This document shows positions 1 to 11,390 of a DNA stretch of 64,000 nt, one piece after another. Source of the DNA: Tenrec ecaudatus (Eukaryota; Chordata; Mammalia; Afrosoricida; Tenrecidae); the NCBI RefSeq assembly GCF_050624435.1, contig NC_134542.1, positions 115,923,677 through 115,987,676 of the forward strand, written 5' to 3'. Numbering within the stretch: the stretch's first letter is position 1; each line of letters starts with the position of its first letter. The notes under the pieces were generated by a model. It saw only the letters and a program-made list of their open reading frames with translations, did not search any database and was not told the DNA's origin. The position numbers were made by a program, and so were the translations under genes.

Positions 1-813
1 CTGAGGGCCGTCCTCTGCTTTGCCAAGGATGACATCCATCTTCAGAGACGGCTCTTTCCTGACAACGTGTACAAATGTATGTGTAGAAGGAATACTTAAA
101 AAGGATAAGCAGACACCGATGGGGTGTTCAACATGTAAGGGCCACACAGACTACCCCAATTTGAAGGAATTCAAGAAATCTGACCCCAACTCATCTTGGG
201 TGATGGTCCTACAAATCTACTCAGTATGAGCCCTAAGAAACAAGTTAGGAGCCCTTGCTTGAATCCACATGGGAACTCAAGGCTTTAGACATGTATGTGG
301 GTAAAACAGTAAAGAAGTGAAGAAGAGAAGTTTCTGAGACTCTTTGGCCTGGGAGCTCCATGCAAGGGGTTTCTAAAACCTGCTTGTAAAGCCTTACAGG
401 AGTTACAATTAGATTGGGGAAAGATGGGAATGCAGGGGCTGATGGATTATGATGAATGTGTGGCTTTATGGGAAGTGGTTATGTCTCTTTTACTGTGTTT
501 TATGGGAAGTAATACTATTTCTGACTAGGGAACACTTCTCTTCTATAATACTGCAAAACCAAAACCTGTTGGTAAAAGTCTAGCAGAGGATATACTTGAC
601 AGGATTAAAATGAAAAGTTGAATAAAAGCAGGTAAATCTGAAAAGACTTTATGTGATTGGTTGTAGCCACAACATTCCCTGTCATACAGCTCACCGAGTA
701 TAGACACAAACTATAATGCAGGCAAGGAAAGATTCTTTGTATGATCACTTTGTATGAAGTACCACTACTTCAATTACGTCGACTTCAAATCAGAGTGACC
801 CTAGTATACAAGA
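1..813. other. No recognised feature
   Basis: AT-rich sequence with short open frames only. I see no repeat that I can name. Confidence 0.5.
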
Positions 814-1685
814 TATGACAGATAATTTTATGTCAACTTGAAGATATATGAGTACATGGGTAATATTCAACCTCCTCCTTGTGGGTGTGACCTTCTCATA
901 AGGAGGGTCCTAGGAATCTCCCCTCTCTCTGCCATTGACCCTGAGAACGACCAAAGCCCTGCCATGTTTCCATTGACCTTGGATCCCCACGACTCTGCAC
1001 CCACTGGACTGTGATCTGCCCGCATTCAACATCACTGCATGTGGACATGTGAGTCTGAAGAGGGATGTAATGTAGTAGTATGGGACTTACGGACTTGAGT
1101 TGGGCTGGACTGAGATGTTTTATTTTTTAAAAACGTTTTATTAGGGGCTCATACAACTCTTATCACAATCCATACATAAATCAATTGTGTAAAGCACATC
1201 TGTACATTCATTGCCCTCATCATTTTCAAAGCAATTGCTCTCCACTTAAGCCCTTTGCATCTGTTCCCTCCTCCCTCATGAGCCCTTGATAATTTATAAA
1301 TTATTATTTGGTCATATCTTGTCCTGTTTGATGTCTCCCTTCACCCCTTTTTCTGTTGTCCGTCCCCCAGGGAGGAGGTCACATATAGATCTTTGTAACT
1401 GGTTCCCTCTTTCCAACCCCCTTTCCCTCTGCCCTGCCAGTATTGTCACTCACACCTCTGGTCCTGAAGGTATCATCCACCCTGGATTCCCTGTGCCTCC
1501 AGCTCCCATCTGCACCAGTGTACATCCTTTGCTCTATCCAGACTTGCAAGGTAGAATTCGGATCATGGTAGTTGGGGGAGAGGGGATGTTTTCTTGATAG
1601 ATGATTACTTCTTGATATGAAGTGCTTTCATACATACATATGAGTGTCATTGGATTTGTTTCTCTAGTCAACCTGACCTAACACA
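814..1685 (+). repeat. Unclassified interspersed repeat, copy A (split by L1)
   Basis: The halves 814-1121 and 1585-1685 align by eye with 9529-9864. Shared blocks include GTCA(A)CTTGAAGAT, GGACTGRGATGTTTTCTTG and ATTACTTCTTGA(T/C)AT. The end resembles an LTR (AT-rich 3' part and ...ACACA terminus), but I cannot assign a family. Confidence 0.6.
1122..1584 (-). mobile_element. L1 3' end (minus), inserted in an older repeat
   Basis: This is the reverse complement of the recurring L1 tail (TTTTATTAGGGGCTCATACA at the left edge). It is flanked by GATGTTTT at 1114-1121 and 1585-1592. A second copy of the host repeat near 9760 shows the uninterrupted site. Confidence 0.85.
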
Positions 1686-2149
1686 TAAGGGGATTCATGG
1701 CAAGCGCTGGGACAACCACTGAGATTTGGAGCCAAGTGTTTCATTTGGAAGACAACTGCTATGAGGTGGATACAGACTGCCCTTCTGATGAAGAACATGT
1801 AACAGTCTTGAAACTTGAAAGACCCATAACATGGTGAGTGGTTTCAGAGGGTGGGCAGTGGCTATGAAACGGCCAAAGACCCATGGGCTCAGAAGAATGC
1901 CGAGAGCTACTTGCATCAGAGCTTTTCCCCTAGGGCTCACTTTGGAACCACCTGAGATGGTCCCAGACCCAAATGCCATTGAGACCGTGCCATGTGAACA
2001 GTTCTTGATAGAGCCACAAATGGTTCCTTGGCTTGGCTTATAGATGTCAGTTCCAAGGTATTTGGCAAACTGCCCATCTGATCACAGAAGAAAGGGGCAC
2101 ACTAGAGTTGGCAGAGTTCACTGGGTTGAATTGTAAGCTGCCACACTTA

Positions 2150-2580
2150 TGTTCAACTTTCTCCCAACTTAAGAGTCTGGCCAAATGGTAAGGCAGAAGG
2201 GCAACTAAACAAAACTGGCCCATGCAAAAAGTGCCCATGAGCCAGGGCCTTTATGCTGCACTCACAACTGCAGGCAGCGCTGCTAAGCGTGCATGCCCTC
2301 TCCATGCTGGACGAGGAAACTCTCCTGAAGAGCACCGGCTGTGGAGTGGACCAGGGACTCGAGCAGGAAATGAAATCTCAGCTTATGAACCTTACCCGAT
2401 CAGCAAGAATCATGATGTTACCACTGGTAACAGTACGCACAACTGTAATTACACTACTTTTATTATTTGAGAGAAGACCACTGGGGGAATGGGGGACTCA
2501 GAAGAAGATACGTCAGCAGAAGTTATTCTTTCAGTTATCATTGGAAAATGGATCCCTTAGCTGGCCAATCAAAATGTAAA
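2150..2580 (+). pseudogene. Possible endogenous retrovirus pol (RNase H region) remnant
   Basis: Around 2170-2235 the sequence resembles the end of a retroviral RNase H domain (GLAKW-x-GRRAT, then NW). A short open frame follows to 2579, with AATAAA at 2591-2596. Stops and indels break it. The resemblance is weak and I have no alignment, so it may be an unrelated unique sequence. Confidence 0.25.
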
Positions 2581-2596
2581 TAGATTGACAATAAAG

Positions 2597-3387
2597 CAAG
2601 AGTTCTTATTTTACAATAAAATTAAAAAAGACAAAAGGATGTCCATCCACATGGGCATGACTATGGAAACTGAGTCCACCCCTCAACCCACTTAGCCCTG
2701 TGTAACCCTATGGATTCTGCAGCTTGCCCACCCGATGCACTTGCCTCTAGGGTTTAAGAGATACTGCTAAGGATGTTGAAATATTTATCTTATAGGTTAA
2801 GTTTATAATTAACATGTTTCTCTGCTCTTTCCCTCCTGATTATCTGCTTCTTCTAAGCCCCTTCCTGCTGCCAAAGTGTCCCAGCACAGTGAGTATCAGT
2901 TATGCCCAGACCTGCCCTGCCAAAAACACAAAGACAAAGTGGTCACAAACTACCAATAGCTGACCATGGAACAAAAGAACTTTGGCCAAGGAATGAAAAG
3001 TTGTCAGAAAGATGTCACCAGACCAATATTTAGAAGTGAAAAATCCAACAAGTTGCTTCCTGGCTAAGAACTGTTCCCCTGCCCCAGGGCATCTCCACTA
3101 GAAGGGGCTGCTCCAAGCGCCCTGGAAAAGGAAGCAAGCAGTGCCAAGTCTCTAACACAGCTTGCCCCTCTGGTTTGAACTCAGAGATTTTGTAATTTTA
3201 AATATCTCAACCATCATTTTCATTTTGGTTTAAAAATATTAATAAAATTGCTCTAATGAAACAGATTCTGAAAGACACGAGTCAAAATAACACAGCTGGT
3301 GATAACAGTACCAATGTTTTATTTCCAGTTCAAATGAAAATATCAAGAAATGGTCCACTGACATGGTACCTGAATTTTAGTGTGGGC
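2597..3387. other. No recognised feature
   Basis: Ordinary non-coding sequence. The reading frame at 3256-3630 mostly lies in the following L1 3'UTR. Confidence 0.5.
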
Positions 3388-4086
3388 ATTTTTTTTCTTT
3401 CCTTCATTGTCTCTCTTCACCCATGTTTCTGTTGTTTGTCACCCTGGGTGGTTGGGTATACATCAATCACTGCGATTGGTTTCCCCTTTCTCCCCCCACC
3501 TACCACTACTTTCATGGTATCACTACTTCCATTATCGTTCCTGGGGGGTGGGGGTGGTAGTGGTGGTATCTGTCCTGGATTCTGTGTGCCCAGAGCTCTT
3601 ACCTGTACCAGTGTATATTCTCTGGTCTAGCTGGATTTGTAAGGTAGTACTAGGGTCATGATAGTGTGTGTGTGTGTGTGCAGAAGCATTAAAGAACTAG
3701 AGGGATGTTGTATGCTTTGTTGTCCCTTACTTATGACCCTTCTGTGTGGAGATGTCCAACTGTGTAGAGAGGGGCTTTGGGTCTCTACTCCGACCTCCCT
3801 CGTTCGTATTGATATGACATTTGGCTCTGGGTCTTTGTTGTTGTTCTGGGTCTTTGAAGCCAGATACCAGATCCTGTCCAAGCCTCATGATCACACAGGC
3901 TGGTGTGCTTCTTTCATGTGGGCTTTGTTTTTTTCTCAGCTAGATAGCTGCTTGTTTATCTTCAAGCCTTTAAGACCCCAGATGCTATATCTTTTAATAG
4001 CCAATCACTAGCAGTTTTGTTCACATTTTGCTTATGCACCCATTTTGTCTTCAGCAAGTTTCGGGAAGGTGAGCATCACAGAATGG
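3388..4086 (-). mobile_element. L1 3'UTR fragment (minus)
   Basis: It contains the family landmarks in reverse: CTTCACCCATGTTTCTGTTG, GGTCATGATAGTG, GGCTTTGGGTCTCTACTC and CTTCAAGCCTTTAAGACCCC. It holds a (TG)n run at 3664-3680. It is more diverged than the other copies. Confidence 0.8.
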
Positions 4087-4449
4087 AAGGCATTTCTTAG
4101 ATGTGTGATCTATTTAATCTTAGTATGACTGAATTGTAAACCCTGGATTTTCAAAATCCAATTTATAATGTCTTTCAAAAATTACTTCATCTTCTAAATA
4201 CAGAATTATAATTTGGACTCAAAAATCTGTAACTATACAATACTCTTAGATTGCTTAATTCAAATTGATTGAAAACTAGAGCTAATGCTCTGAAAACTAG
4301 ATGCAATGATTTTGGGATGGTAGTGGTGGTATTATGGTCTCTGAAAACAACTAAAGCAATACAGTCTTCTACCAACATTTGTGATCGTTTCAATTGATGC
4401 TAAGAAAATAAAGCAATACTCTTCATTATGTACGTATTTATGAAATATT

Positions 4450-4493
4450 AAGTATATAAGCTAGTCAACACAAGTATATAAGCTAGTCAACAC
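4450..4493 (+). repeat. Perfect 22-bp tandem duplication
   Basis: Two identical units starting AAGTATATAAGCTAGTCAAC at 4450 and 4472. Confidence 0.95.
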
Positions 4494-4672
4494 ATGGATG
4501 GCATATTTTAATACATCTAAAATGTCAAATAAATAAAATAAAATGTCACAAAATAGGATCTGATTTTTTTGAAGTGCTATTTAAAACTGAAGTCCAGATG
4601 AACTGTTATTAAAAGCCAAAAGAAAAACCTTGTAACTATGCACAGTATCAAGATTTTTGTTTGTTGCATTAG

Positions 4673-4780
4673 GTGTTACTCATTGCCATCAAGTAGATTC
4701 CAACTCAAAGAGATCCTACACAGAGTTTCTGAGGCTGCAAATATTTACAGTAGCAAATCGCCTCATCTTCCTCCCCTGGA
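4673..4780 (-). mobile_element. AfroSINE tail part (minus)
   Basis: CTCATTGCCATCAAGTAGAT then TTTCTGAGGCTGCAAATATT is the SINE tail in reverse. Confidence 0.65.
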
Positions 4781-5639
4781 ACCAGGGAATAGTAGGGAAA
4801 AAAAAAAAGGTTAAGGTTATCTACATCCATTTGATCTTTATCACATCTCAACTGAATCAAGGGAAACAAAAGTAACAGAATCCTACCAAGAACTGCATTC
4901 CAACAAATTTGAAAACCTATAAAAACCAACAAATTTCCAAAAACACATTATCCACTTAAACTAAGAACAAAATAGAAAACCTGAACTGACCGATAGCAAA
5001 AGACAAAACGGGAAATCTACCTAACAGCAACAATAAAAGCCCTGGCCCAGTGTATTAGCGCTTAAAACTCTGAGCACTAGGTTTGTGAAAAGTTACAGAT
5101 AACAATTGCAAGCCCAAAATTAATTTGCAGAATCGCCACATGGATTAACCCTCCACTGAATTTTTTCTGACCAGGAATGTGGGCAGTCTTTCCTTCAGAC
5201 AGAGTATATTAGAACATGGATTACCCCCCTCCCACCCTTGAGCCTGCCAGGGGTGGTTTCCCTTAGGGACTTTCATGGGTCTATCCTTAATGGGACGATG
5301 CCATGGTGGGGTAGCACAGGCACGGAGCATACTGGTTCCCTTGGGAAAATCCAGGATCAGTCTTTGTCTAGCATAATGTACATGTCTCAATCATGGTCCC
5401 ATTGTCATTTCTATAGATAGTCCCACTTGTGATGTACTGATCTGCTGCCAATCATGCTTCTAGCAGTTTCCTTTGTCTGTCCATGTCCTATTTAAGCTGC
5501 TAAGTTCTCTAAATCCTTGGATGCCATTACCATCGCCTGTCAATGGCTTTCCTCATCTAGGTGACTTGTCTTTGCCTTTGTCTAATTTTTTCATGTCTCA
5601 GATTTAATAATATTTTGGATTTGGGGTCTCCTTTGTACC
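4781..5639. other. No firmly recognised feature
   Basis: 5140-5600 has the look of an old retroelement (pyrimidine-rich, no long frame), but I cannot name it. Confidence 0.4.
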
Positions 5640-6150
5640 CTAAAAAACTAAGACAACATCATTAATAAATTCTACCAAACATTCAGGGAAGAGCTTACAC
5701 CAATCTTCTGCCAATTATTCCAGAGTATAGAAAAGGATGGAAACTCTGGAATTCATTTTATGAAGTATTGCTAAAAGAAAACCCACAGGAGGAGAGGGGG
5801 TCAAGGGGGGAGGGGAATAATATATAGGCCAAAGGGCTTATCTCAAAAATGTTATAGTAAACTTCAACACCTCAAAAAGAAAAGGGCAAATAATATACAT
5901 TAAAATGGGCAGAGGACATGAACAGATACTTCACCAAAGAAGACATTCAGGTCAACAAACACGTGGGAGAAATGCTCCCAGTTATTAGCCATATGAGAAA
6001 TACAAACCAATACGGTAATGAGAAGTCACCTCACTCAGCCTTAACAGTGAAGTTCCTAAGCAGCGAAACCGCAAATGACGGTAAGGGTGTGGAGAAACCA
6101 GAACCCTCATACACTGCTGGTGGGACTATAAAATAGTACAACCACTGTAG
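5640..6150 (+). mobile_element. Old LINE-1 ORF2 fragments (plus)
   Basis: This contains AAATTCTACCAAACATTCAGG, then after a rearrangement GAACAGATACTTCACCAAAG and TACACTGCTGGTGGGACTAT. These are standard landmarks of L1 ORF2. The pieces at 5640-5745 and 5880-6150 are not collinear with an intact L1. Confidence 0.75.
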
Positions 6151-6192
6151 TAACAGGTGTGGTGCAAACATGCAGGCTGAACAGGTGCGAGA

Positions 6193-6220
6193 GTATATAT
6201 ATATATATATATATATATAG
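6193..6220. repeat. (TA)n microsatellite
   Basis: About 14 TA units directly upstream of the Tigger-like element. Confidence 0.95.
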
Positions 6221-6243
6221 GCTTGACAGAGAATATACGTATA

Positions 6244-6543
6244 CCGTATGTACTCGAATATAAGCCGACCCGAGAATAAGCCGAGGCACCTAATTATTAC
6301 CTGGGAAACCAGAAAAACTGATTAACTCGAGTATAAGCCTAGGCTTGGAAATACAGGATGTGAATTAACACAGAGACCAGAGGGGAGAGATGGAGCGCAG
6401 CCACAGACACATCCTTACCAGTTCAGCTGCCGGCAAAGTGAATCACTATGGGTGCTTCTGCGAATTGGAGCCGTCCACGTCATAGGATGGCTCTGATTGG
6501 TTAGATGAGCTGAAAAACTCGGCTTATACACGAGTATATATGG
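6244..6543. mobile_element. Tigger/pogo-like TIR element, 300 bp
   Basis: It begins CCGTATGTACTCGAATATAAG and its reverse complement begins CCATATATACTCGTGTATAAG, so the two ends are imperfect inverted repeats. TA dinucleotides flank it at 6242-6243 and 6544-6545. The same terminus occurs beside a pogo-type transposase remnant at 48052, which supports Tc1/mariner (pogo) ancestry. Confidence 0.8.
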
Positions 6544-6584
6544 TATTTACCTTGGCTACAAATATATCCATTAATAATGTAGAG

Positions 6585-6793
6585 CAGTGGTTTTCAACCT
6601 GTGGGTCATGGCCCCTTTGGGGGGGGTGGTGGTGTCGAACGACCCTTTCACAGGGGTCGCCTGATTCATAACAGTAGCAAAATTACAGTTATGAAGTAGC
6701 AAAGAAAATAATTTTATGGTTGGAAGGGGGGGTCGACACAACATGAGGAACTGTATTAAAGGGTCGCAGCATTAGAAAGGTTGAGACCTACTG
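6585..6793 (+). mobile_element. SPIN-type non-autonomous hAT element
   Basis: A 209-bp element starts CAGTGGTTTTCAACCTGTGG and ends AAGGTTGAGACCTACTG (imperfect hAT terminal inverted repeats). It is flanked by a perfect 8-bp duplication ATGTAGAG at 6577-6584 and 6794-6801. The inner part (ATAACAGTAGCAAAATTACA, GTATTAAAGGGTCGC) matches what I know of SPIN. It is an internal-deletion derivative of the longer copies. Confidence 0.92.
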
Positions 6794-6809
6794 ATGTAGA
6801 GCGTATAGG

Positions 6810-7460
6810 GGCAAAGTTATGAAAACTTCTTAGACATACCAAATATTGGGAGGGAATGAGTGAGTGGGCTTGAAAGCTCAGGTAGGCAGTCTCGGGGAGC
6901 AATAGGGGTCAAATGACATAATACAGTTCAAACTGACAGTGACTGGGGTCTTAAAGTGGGGAGCAGCTATCGCCTGGTCTCTCCCGAGCTGGAGCAAAGA
7001 CAAGTGACACAATTTGAAAGACAGAGGGAGACATTTAGTTCAGTGGACTAATGCACTACACAAACTTCGGCCTCCACAACCCTGAGACCTAAAGACTACA
7101 TGGTGCCCAACACTGCTGTCCGTCCCTCTGAAAAGAACTGTCCGAGAAGCCCGTGAGAGAGTGGGAGAAAAATCGTACACGAGGCCAGGCTTACCAGTCA
7201 GGCAGAGAGTGGTGGAACCCCAAAGGCCATGCCCTAAATCACCCTTTACTCTGGTAACAGGATAAACAACCATTGATGATAGAAAGAGCAGTCTTTATTT
7301 GCTCAGGGACAAAGATCAAAGGGTAAAGAGAGGAGGAGGAATCCAAAAAGGGAGAAAGCAGGGATTTATAATGGATACATTGAAACAAAATGTATATAAA
7401 TTGTTGAATATGAAACTGGTAATCTGTGAACCTTCACCTAATTCACAATAAGTTAAAAAA
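6810..7460 (+). mobile_element. LINE-like 3' region (plus), low certainty
   Basis: It ends TCTGTGAACCTTCACCTAAT then TCACAATAAGTTAAAAAA, an end also seen at 24107-24150. The internal text resembles a 3'UTR widespread in afrotherian genomes, but I cannot assign the family firmly. Confidence 0.45.
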
Positions 7461-8066
7461 TAGAGATTTCTGCTTATCTCTTTGAGAAAAAAACTCTTTC
7501 CTTCCAGTTTTGAAATTCTTTAATAATGGATTGTAGCGAAAAAACAAAAATGTACTAAAGATGAGAGCCAATTATGTGCATGACAGGATCATGAGCACGG
7601 GTATGCAAGCTTTTCATAGGAAAGAATTACACCTACCCCTGGTTTAGAAACTATCTTCTTATCTGGCATTCACCATTTACAATGGTTATACACACACACA
7701 CGCACACACACACACTATCTGATTAATTTTTTTATTAATGACATATGCCTGTCAGTAATGAAAGCCAACATGAGAATCATGCTGGCTGTGATAGTTAAGA
7801 TTGTTGTCAACTTGGCTAGGACATGATTTTCAATGGTTTGGCAGTCATGTAACACAACATGGCAGTAACATAATAGTGTAATCACCCTCTATTTTGTGAT
7901 CTGACGTAATCATCTTTCATTTTAGCACAGTGCAAATTTTCACATAACCACCTGGTCTTTGGAACAAAACCATGCTGATAAATGAGAAGTAGCACCTATC
8001 TAATCCATCATTGTGTCTCCCAGCAATCCAATCACACATAGTCTCTTGGCACATACAACACATTCA
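7461..8066. other. Unclassified, partly repeat-like
   Basis: 7790-8060 (starting near TTGTTGTCAACTTGGCTAGG) contains the near-repeated phrases ATTTTGTGATCTGACGTAAT and CATTTTAGCACAGTG. I suspect an old afrotherian repeat. The rest is unremarkable. Confidence 0.4.
7690..7715. repeat. (CA)n microsatellite
   Basis: CA repeats with one CG interruption. Confidence 0.9.
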
Positions 8067-8530
8067 CAGCAGTTTTCAACATGTGGACTGCAACCCTTTT
8101 GGGGGTTGAAAGACCCTTTCCCTGGGGCCCCCTAATACCATCAGGATACATTTCCGATGATCTTAGGAACTGAGACACTGCTCCTCTCTCCTTCTCCAGA
8201 TGGGTCGATTCACATGCAGATATGCCCACAAAAGAGGACCTGGTGCAGACTGTTACCCATGCTATACCATGCTTCCAGAAAAATATTTCATTGATTTGTC
8301 ATTAGAAATATTGCACAATATATAATTTCATATTGGTTTTGTGATTAATGACTATGCTTTAATTATGTTCACTTTGTAACCATGCAAATACACCCTGATC
8401 AGATATTTACATGATTCATACCAGTAGCAAAATCACAGTGATGAAGTAGCAACGAAAATAATGTTATGGTTGAGGGTCACCACCACATGAGGAAGGGTTG
8501 CGGCATGAGGAAGGTTAAAGAAGAGGTACA
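8067..8530 (+). mobile_element. SPIN-type hAT element, longer form, degraded
   Basis: It has a SPIN-like left end (CAGCAGTTTTCAACATG), the phrase TTTGTGATTAATGACTATGC, then CAGTAGCAAAATCACAGTG and a decayed right end near 8530. Its middle part (8150-8300) is shared, inverted, with 48495-48650. No clear duplication remains. Confidence 0.85.
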
Positions 8531-8589
8531 CCTTTTCATCCAAGATTGTTAAAACTGAATGGATGTTGAGACAGAAGTTAAAAAAACAC

Positions 8590-9225
8590 CCCAAAAACCT
8601 TTTTATTGGCACTCAATCCATGTCATGCAATAATTCAACCACAGCAAGAACTGCACTGTCACGACCACAATCAATTCCAGAACACCCTCTTCTTCCCTTA
8701 CTGTTATTCATGTAATTTTTTTTATAATTGCGTCAAAAATATACACAGCAAAACATTCTCCAATTCAACAACTTCCACATGTATAATTCAGTGCCATCGA
8801 TGATACTCTTCGTGCTGTATAACTATCATTGATAACCTTTTCCATATTATTCTTGCCACCATTAACATAAACTCAATGCCTGTGTTAAGCAAAATCTCTT
8901 CCCTCCTTCACTCATGGTAACCATTGGTCAAGTTTTGTTTCTTTTTTTCAATAGTAATTTTCTTGGTACAATATTCACATATCATATACTTTCATAGTTA
9001 AATCACTTTCAAAAGGAGTTGTATATACATCATCACAATCCATTCAAATGCTCCCTCCCCATTGCTGCATGCACTGTTTGCTCCTTAAATTCCATTACCC
9101 TCCTACCCTCCACCCTCATGTCCCCGATAAATCACTGCTTCAGTTATTGTCCCTATGCATCCACTCCATCTGTGCTTCACAAACTAGGAAACTCAATCGA
9201 AACAATAAAAAACAAAAATAAAACA
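8590..9225 (-). mobile_element. Probable LINE-1 3' region (minus)
   Basis: It begins CTTTTTATTGGCACTCAATC and continues with ATCAATTCCAGAACACCCTC and pyrimidine-rich UTR-like sequence to AACAATAAAA. The style and order match minus-strand L1 tails, but decay prevents a family name. Confidence 0.5.
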
Positions 9226-9528
9226 AAGTAGCATGGAGATAATGATAATATCAAGATAAAATAAAGAGTAAGAAAGAAAAGACCACAATAAATATTTTTA
9301 AAACCCAAGAAGAAATTTCTGTTATGGAACAAGCATTTGAGTCTAGAGGAAATTCAGGTGGATTAAGAGGGAGGTCACCTGACTAAGTATCATATTACAC
9401 CATGGCTCTATCTACCATGGTCAAACTTACAATAATTGTCTGACTGTCAGGCTTTTCTAGTCCATGGCCTGTGATTAGAAGGGATCTGCCAGAGGGTTAA
9501 TTTGAGACAAACTTTTAAAATACAAGAC

Positions 9529-9864
9529 TGTGGTAGTTATATAATTTCGTGTCACTTGAAGATGTCAAGCTAGAGGTGGAGGAGTATTGCCTTCACCTTC
9601 CTGTCGACTGACTAGTTATGCTGAGACCTCCCAAGCCTTAAGATGCTTCCATCGCCATTGGATATGACCCTGCACTCGCCGGCCTCTGCTCTTCCTGTGT
9701 CTTGCATCATTACATGTGCCTGTGTGAGTCTGAACAGGGACTTATGGACTGGATCTGGACTGGGATGTTTTCTTGCTATAAAATTACTTCTTGACATAAA
9801 GCTTTCTCTCACACATATGAGAGCGTCACTGAATTTGATTCTCGAGTGAAGCCAGCCTGACACA
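9529..9864 (+). repeat. Unclassified interspersed repeat, copy B (empty site)
   Basis: A roughly 336-bp element begins TGTGGTAGTTATATAATTTC and ends GCCTGACACA. It is homologous to copy A but lacks the L1. The TG...CA ends and AT-rich 3' part could mean an LTR; this is not certain. Confidence 0.55.
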
Positions 9865-10390
9865 ATGACTAAAGACTTGACTCTATACTAAATGTTCTCA
9901 AGACTTTCAGCACCGAGAGAAGTTTCAGCTGAAAGAAAAGTCCAGGAAACACAAAAGAGGCACATTAGAAGCACTAGATAGTCAAGGCATACCACAATTC
10001 AAAGCTAACACTGGAATTTTAAAAAGTTGAGGTCTGCTTACCTTTGGTTTTCGTTTGGTCTTTTAAATTTTAGCAAAATATAAGCCCTTTTGGGCAACTG
10101 GAAAATGAAGGTCAGGATACCGGCTTCAGTGAAATAAGTGAGCAATGAGGGAGGTGGCAGAAACATAATGAGTGCACCATGGTGGCCGTGCCTCCTGCTC
10201 AACGGGCTGAGGTAATTTTACACAAGGCTGGATGGAGTTAAAGCATACCACAAAGACCATGGCTTTAAGGTTAGTTTTCAAAACTTAATCATCTAACAAT
10301 TATCTGTTCCCTCTGAAGCAGGATCTAAAAAGGAAGAATGATCATCATAGAGTTGAGAAAATTCTTCTATCTGTTGGACAAGAAACCCAA
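9865..10390. other. No recognised feature
   Basis: Unremarkable intronic sequence. Confidence 0.5.
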
Positions 10391-10549
10391 GTGATGCTAT
10401 AGGTTAGACAGGTGGCTGTTAACCACAAGGTCAGTGGTTCAAACCCACCATCTGTTCCAATGGAGACAGATGAGGCTAACTCCCTTAAATTGTTAGAGTT
10501 GCTATGAACCAGAATTGATTGACTGGATCAGCGATGAGTTTGGTTTTGG
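10391..10549 (+). mobile_element. AfroSINE (plus)
   Basis: A tRNA-derived SINE with box B GGTTCAAACCC at 10436 and the tail GCTATGAACCAGAATTGATT. The middle is shortened. Confidence 0.8.
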
Positions 10550-11190
10550 CTGCACAGATAGGGCTGGGTAGAAGCACAAGTTTCCTAAAGCACACCTCAA
10601 GTCATACCTCAGTCCTCAAAAGAATAACAGTAAGGGTAAGAACGATTAGCGTTTACGGTCAAGTCAACAGAATGTCAGTGTTAATACTGCCAGTTAAAAA
10701 TCTGACTAGCATCAATTGCAATGTGGACATTAGGTCAATAAAGCATGATCAATCCCCTCAGTCAACAAAGGGAATCTACCAGTAAATAGATGGTAATCAT
10801 TTCTTATTGGACTAACACTTAAAGCAAAGGAAGGGAATTTTATGTAAGTCAGATATTTGAAAAAGGATTATCTTCAAGTTGAGTGCATATGAACTTATAT
10901 GCAAGGAGTGTCTTTGAATAAATTGGCTACTAAACATAATTGGTGTGTTCAAGAGCTAATAATTTAATCTTCATTACTCTCTGAAACCAATGCAAGAGAT
11001 CTAATTGAATTCAAATCTGTAAACCTCCCCCCCCCCCCCATTTCAATGGTGTACAAATTAGCGTGATCAAGCTGTTTAAAAGTGGAGCAGTGTCTCCTTG
11101 AGGAGGTCACAATGGAGGGTGCTGTGCACAAGATGAAGCATCATAACACAAGGTACAGAATGATAAAGATAGAATATGACTTAACACCGA
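10550..11190. other. No recognised feature
   Basis: It includes a poly-C run at 11029-11039; otherwise nothing is visible. Confidence 0.5.
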
Positions 11191-11390
11191 AGGACTGCGG
11201 TTGGCCCAGTGGGCTAACCACTGGCATGCTAAGCAAAGGCTGGCAGTTCAAAGGCATTAGCTGCTCCAAGGAGAGAGAAGAAGCAGTGGGCTTCCTTAAA
11301 GATAGAAGCCTAGAGAACAGTTTTCCTTTGTCCTATATGGTCATTGTAAGTTGAAACCAGCTTGTTGATGGTGGGGGCTTTTTGGTTTTG
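11191..11390 (+). mobile_element. AfroSINE (plus), diverged
   Basis: GGTTGGCCCAGTGGGCTAAC followed by GCTAAGCAAAGGCTGGCAGT is the tRNA-like head. The tail is decayed. Confidence 0.65.
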
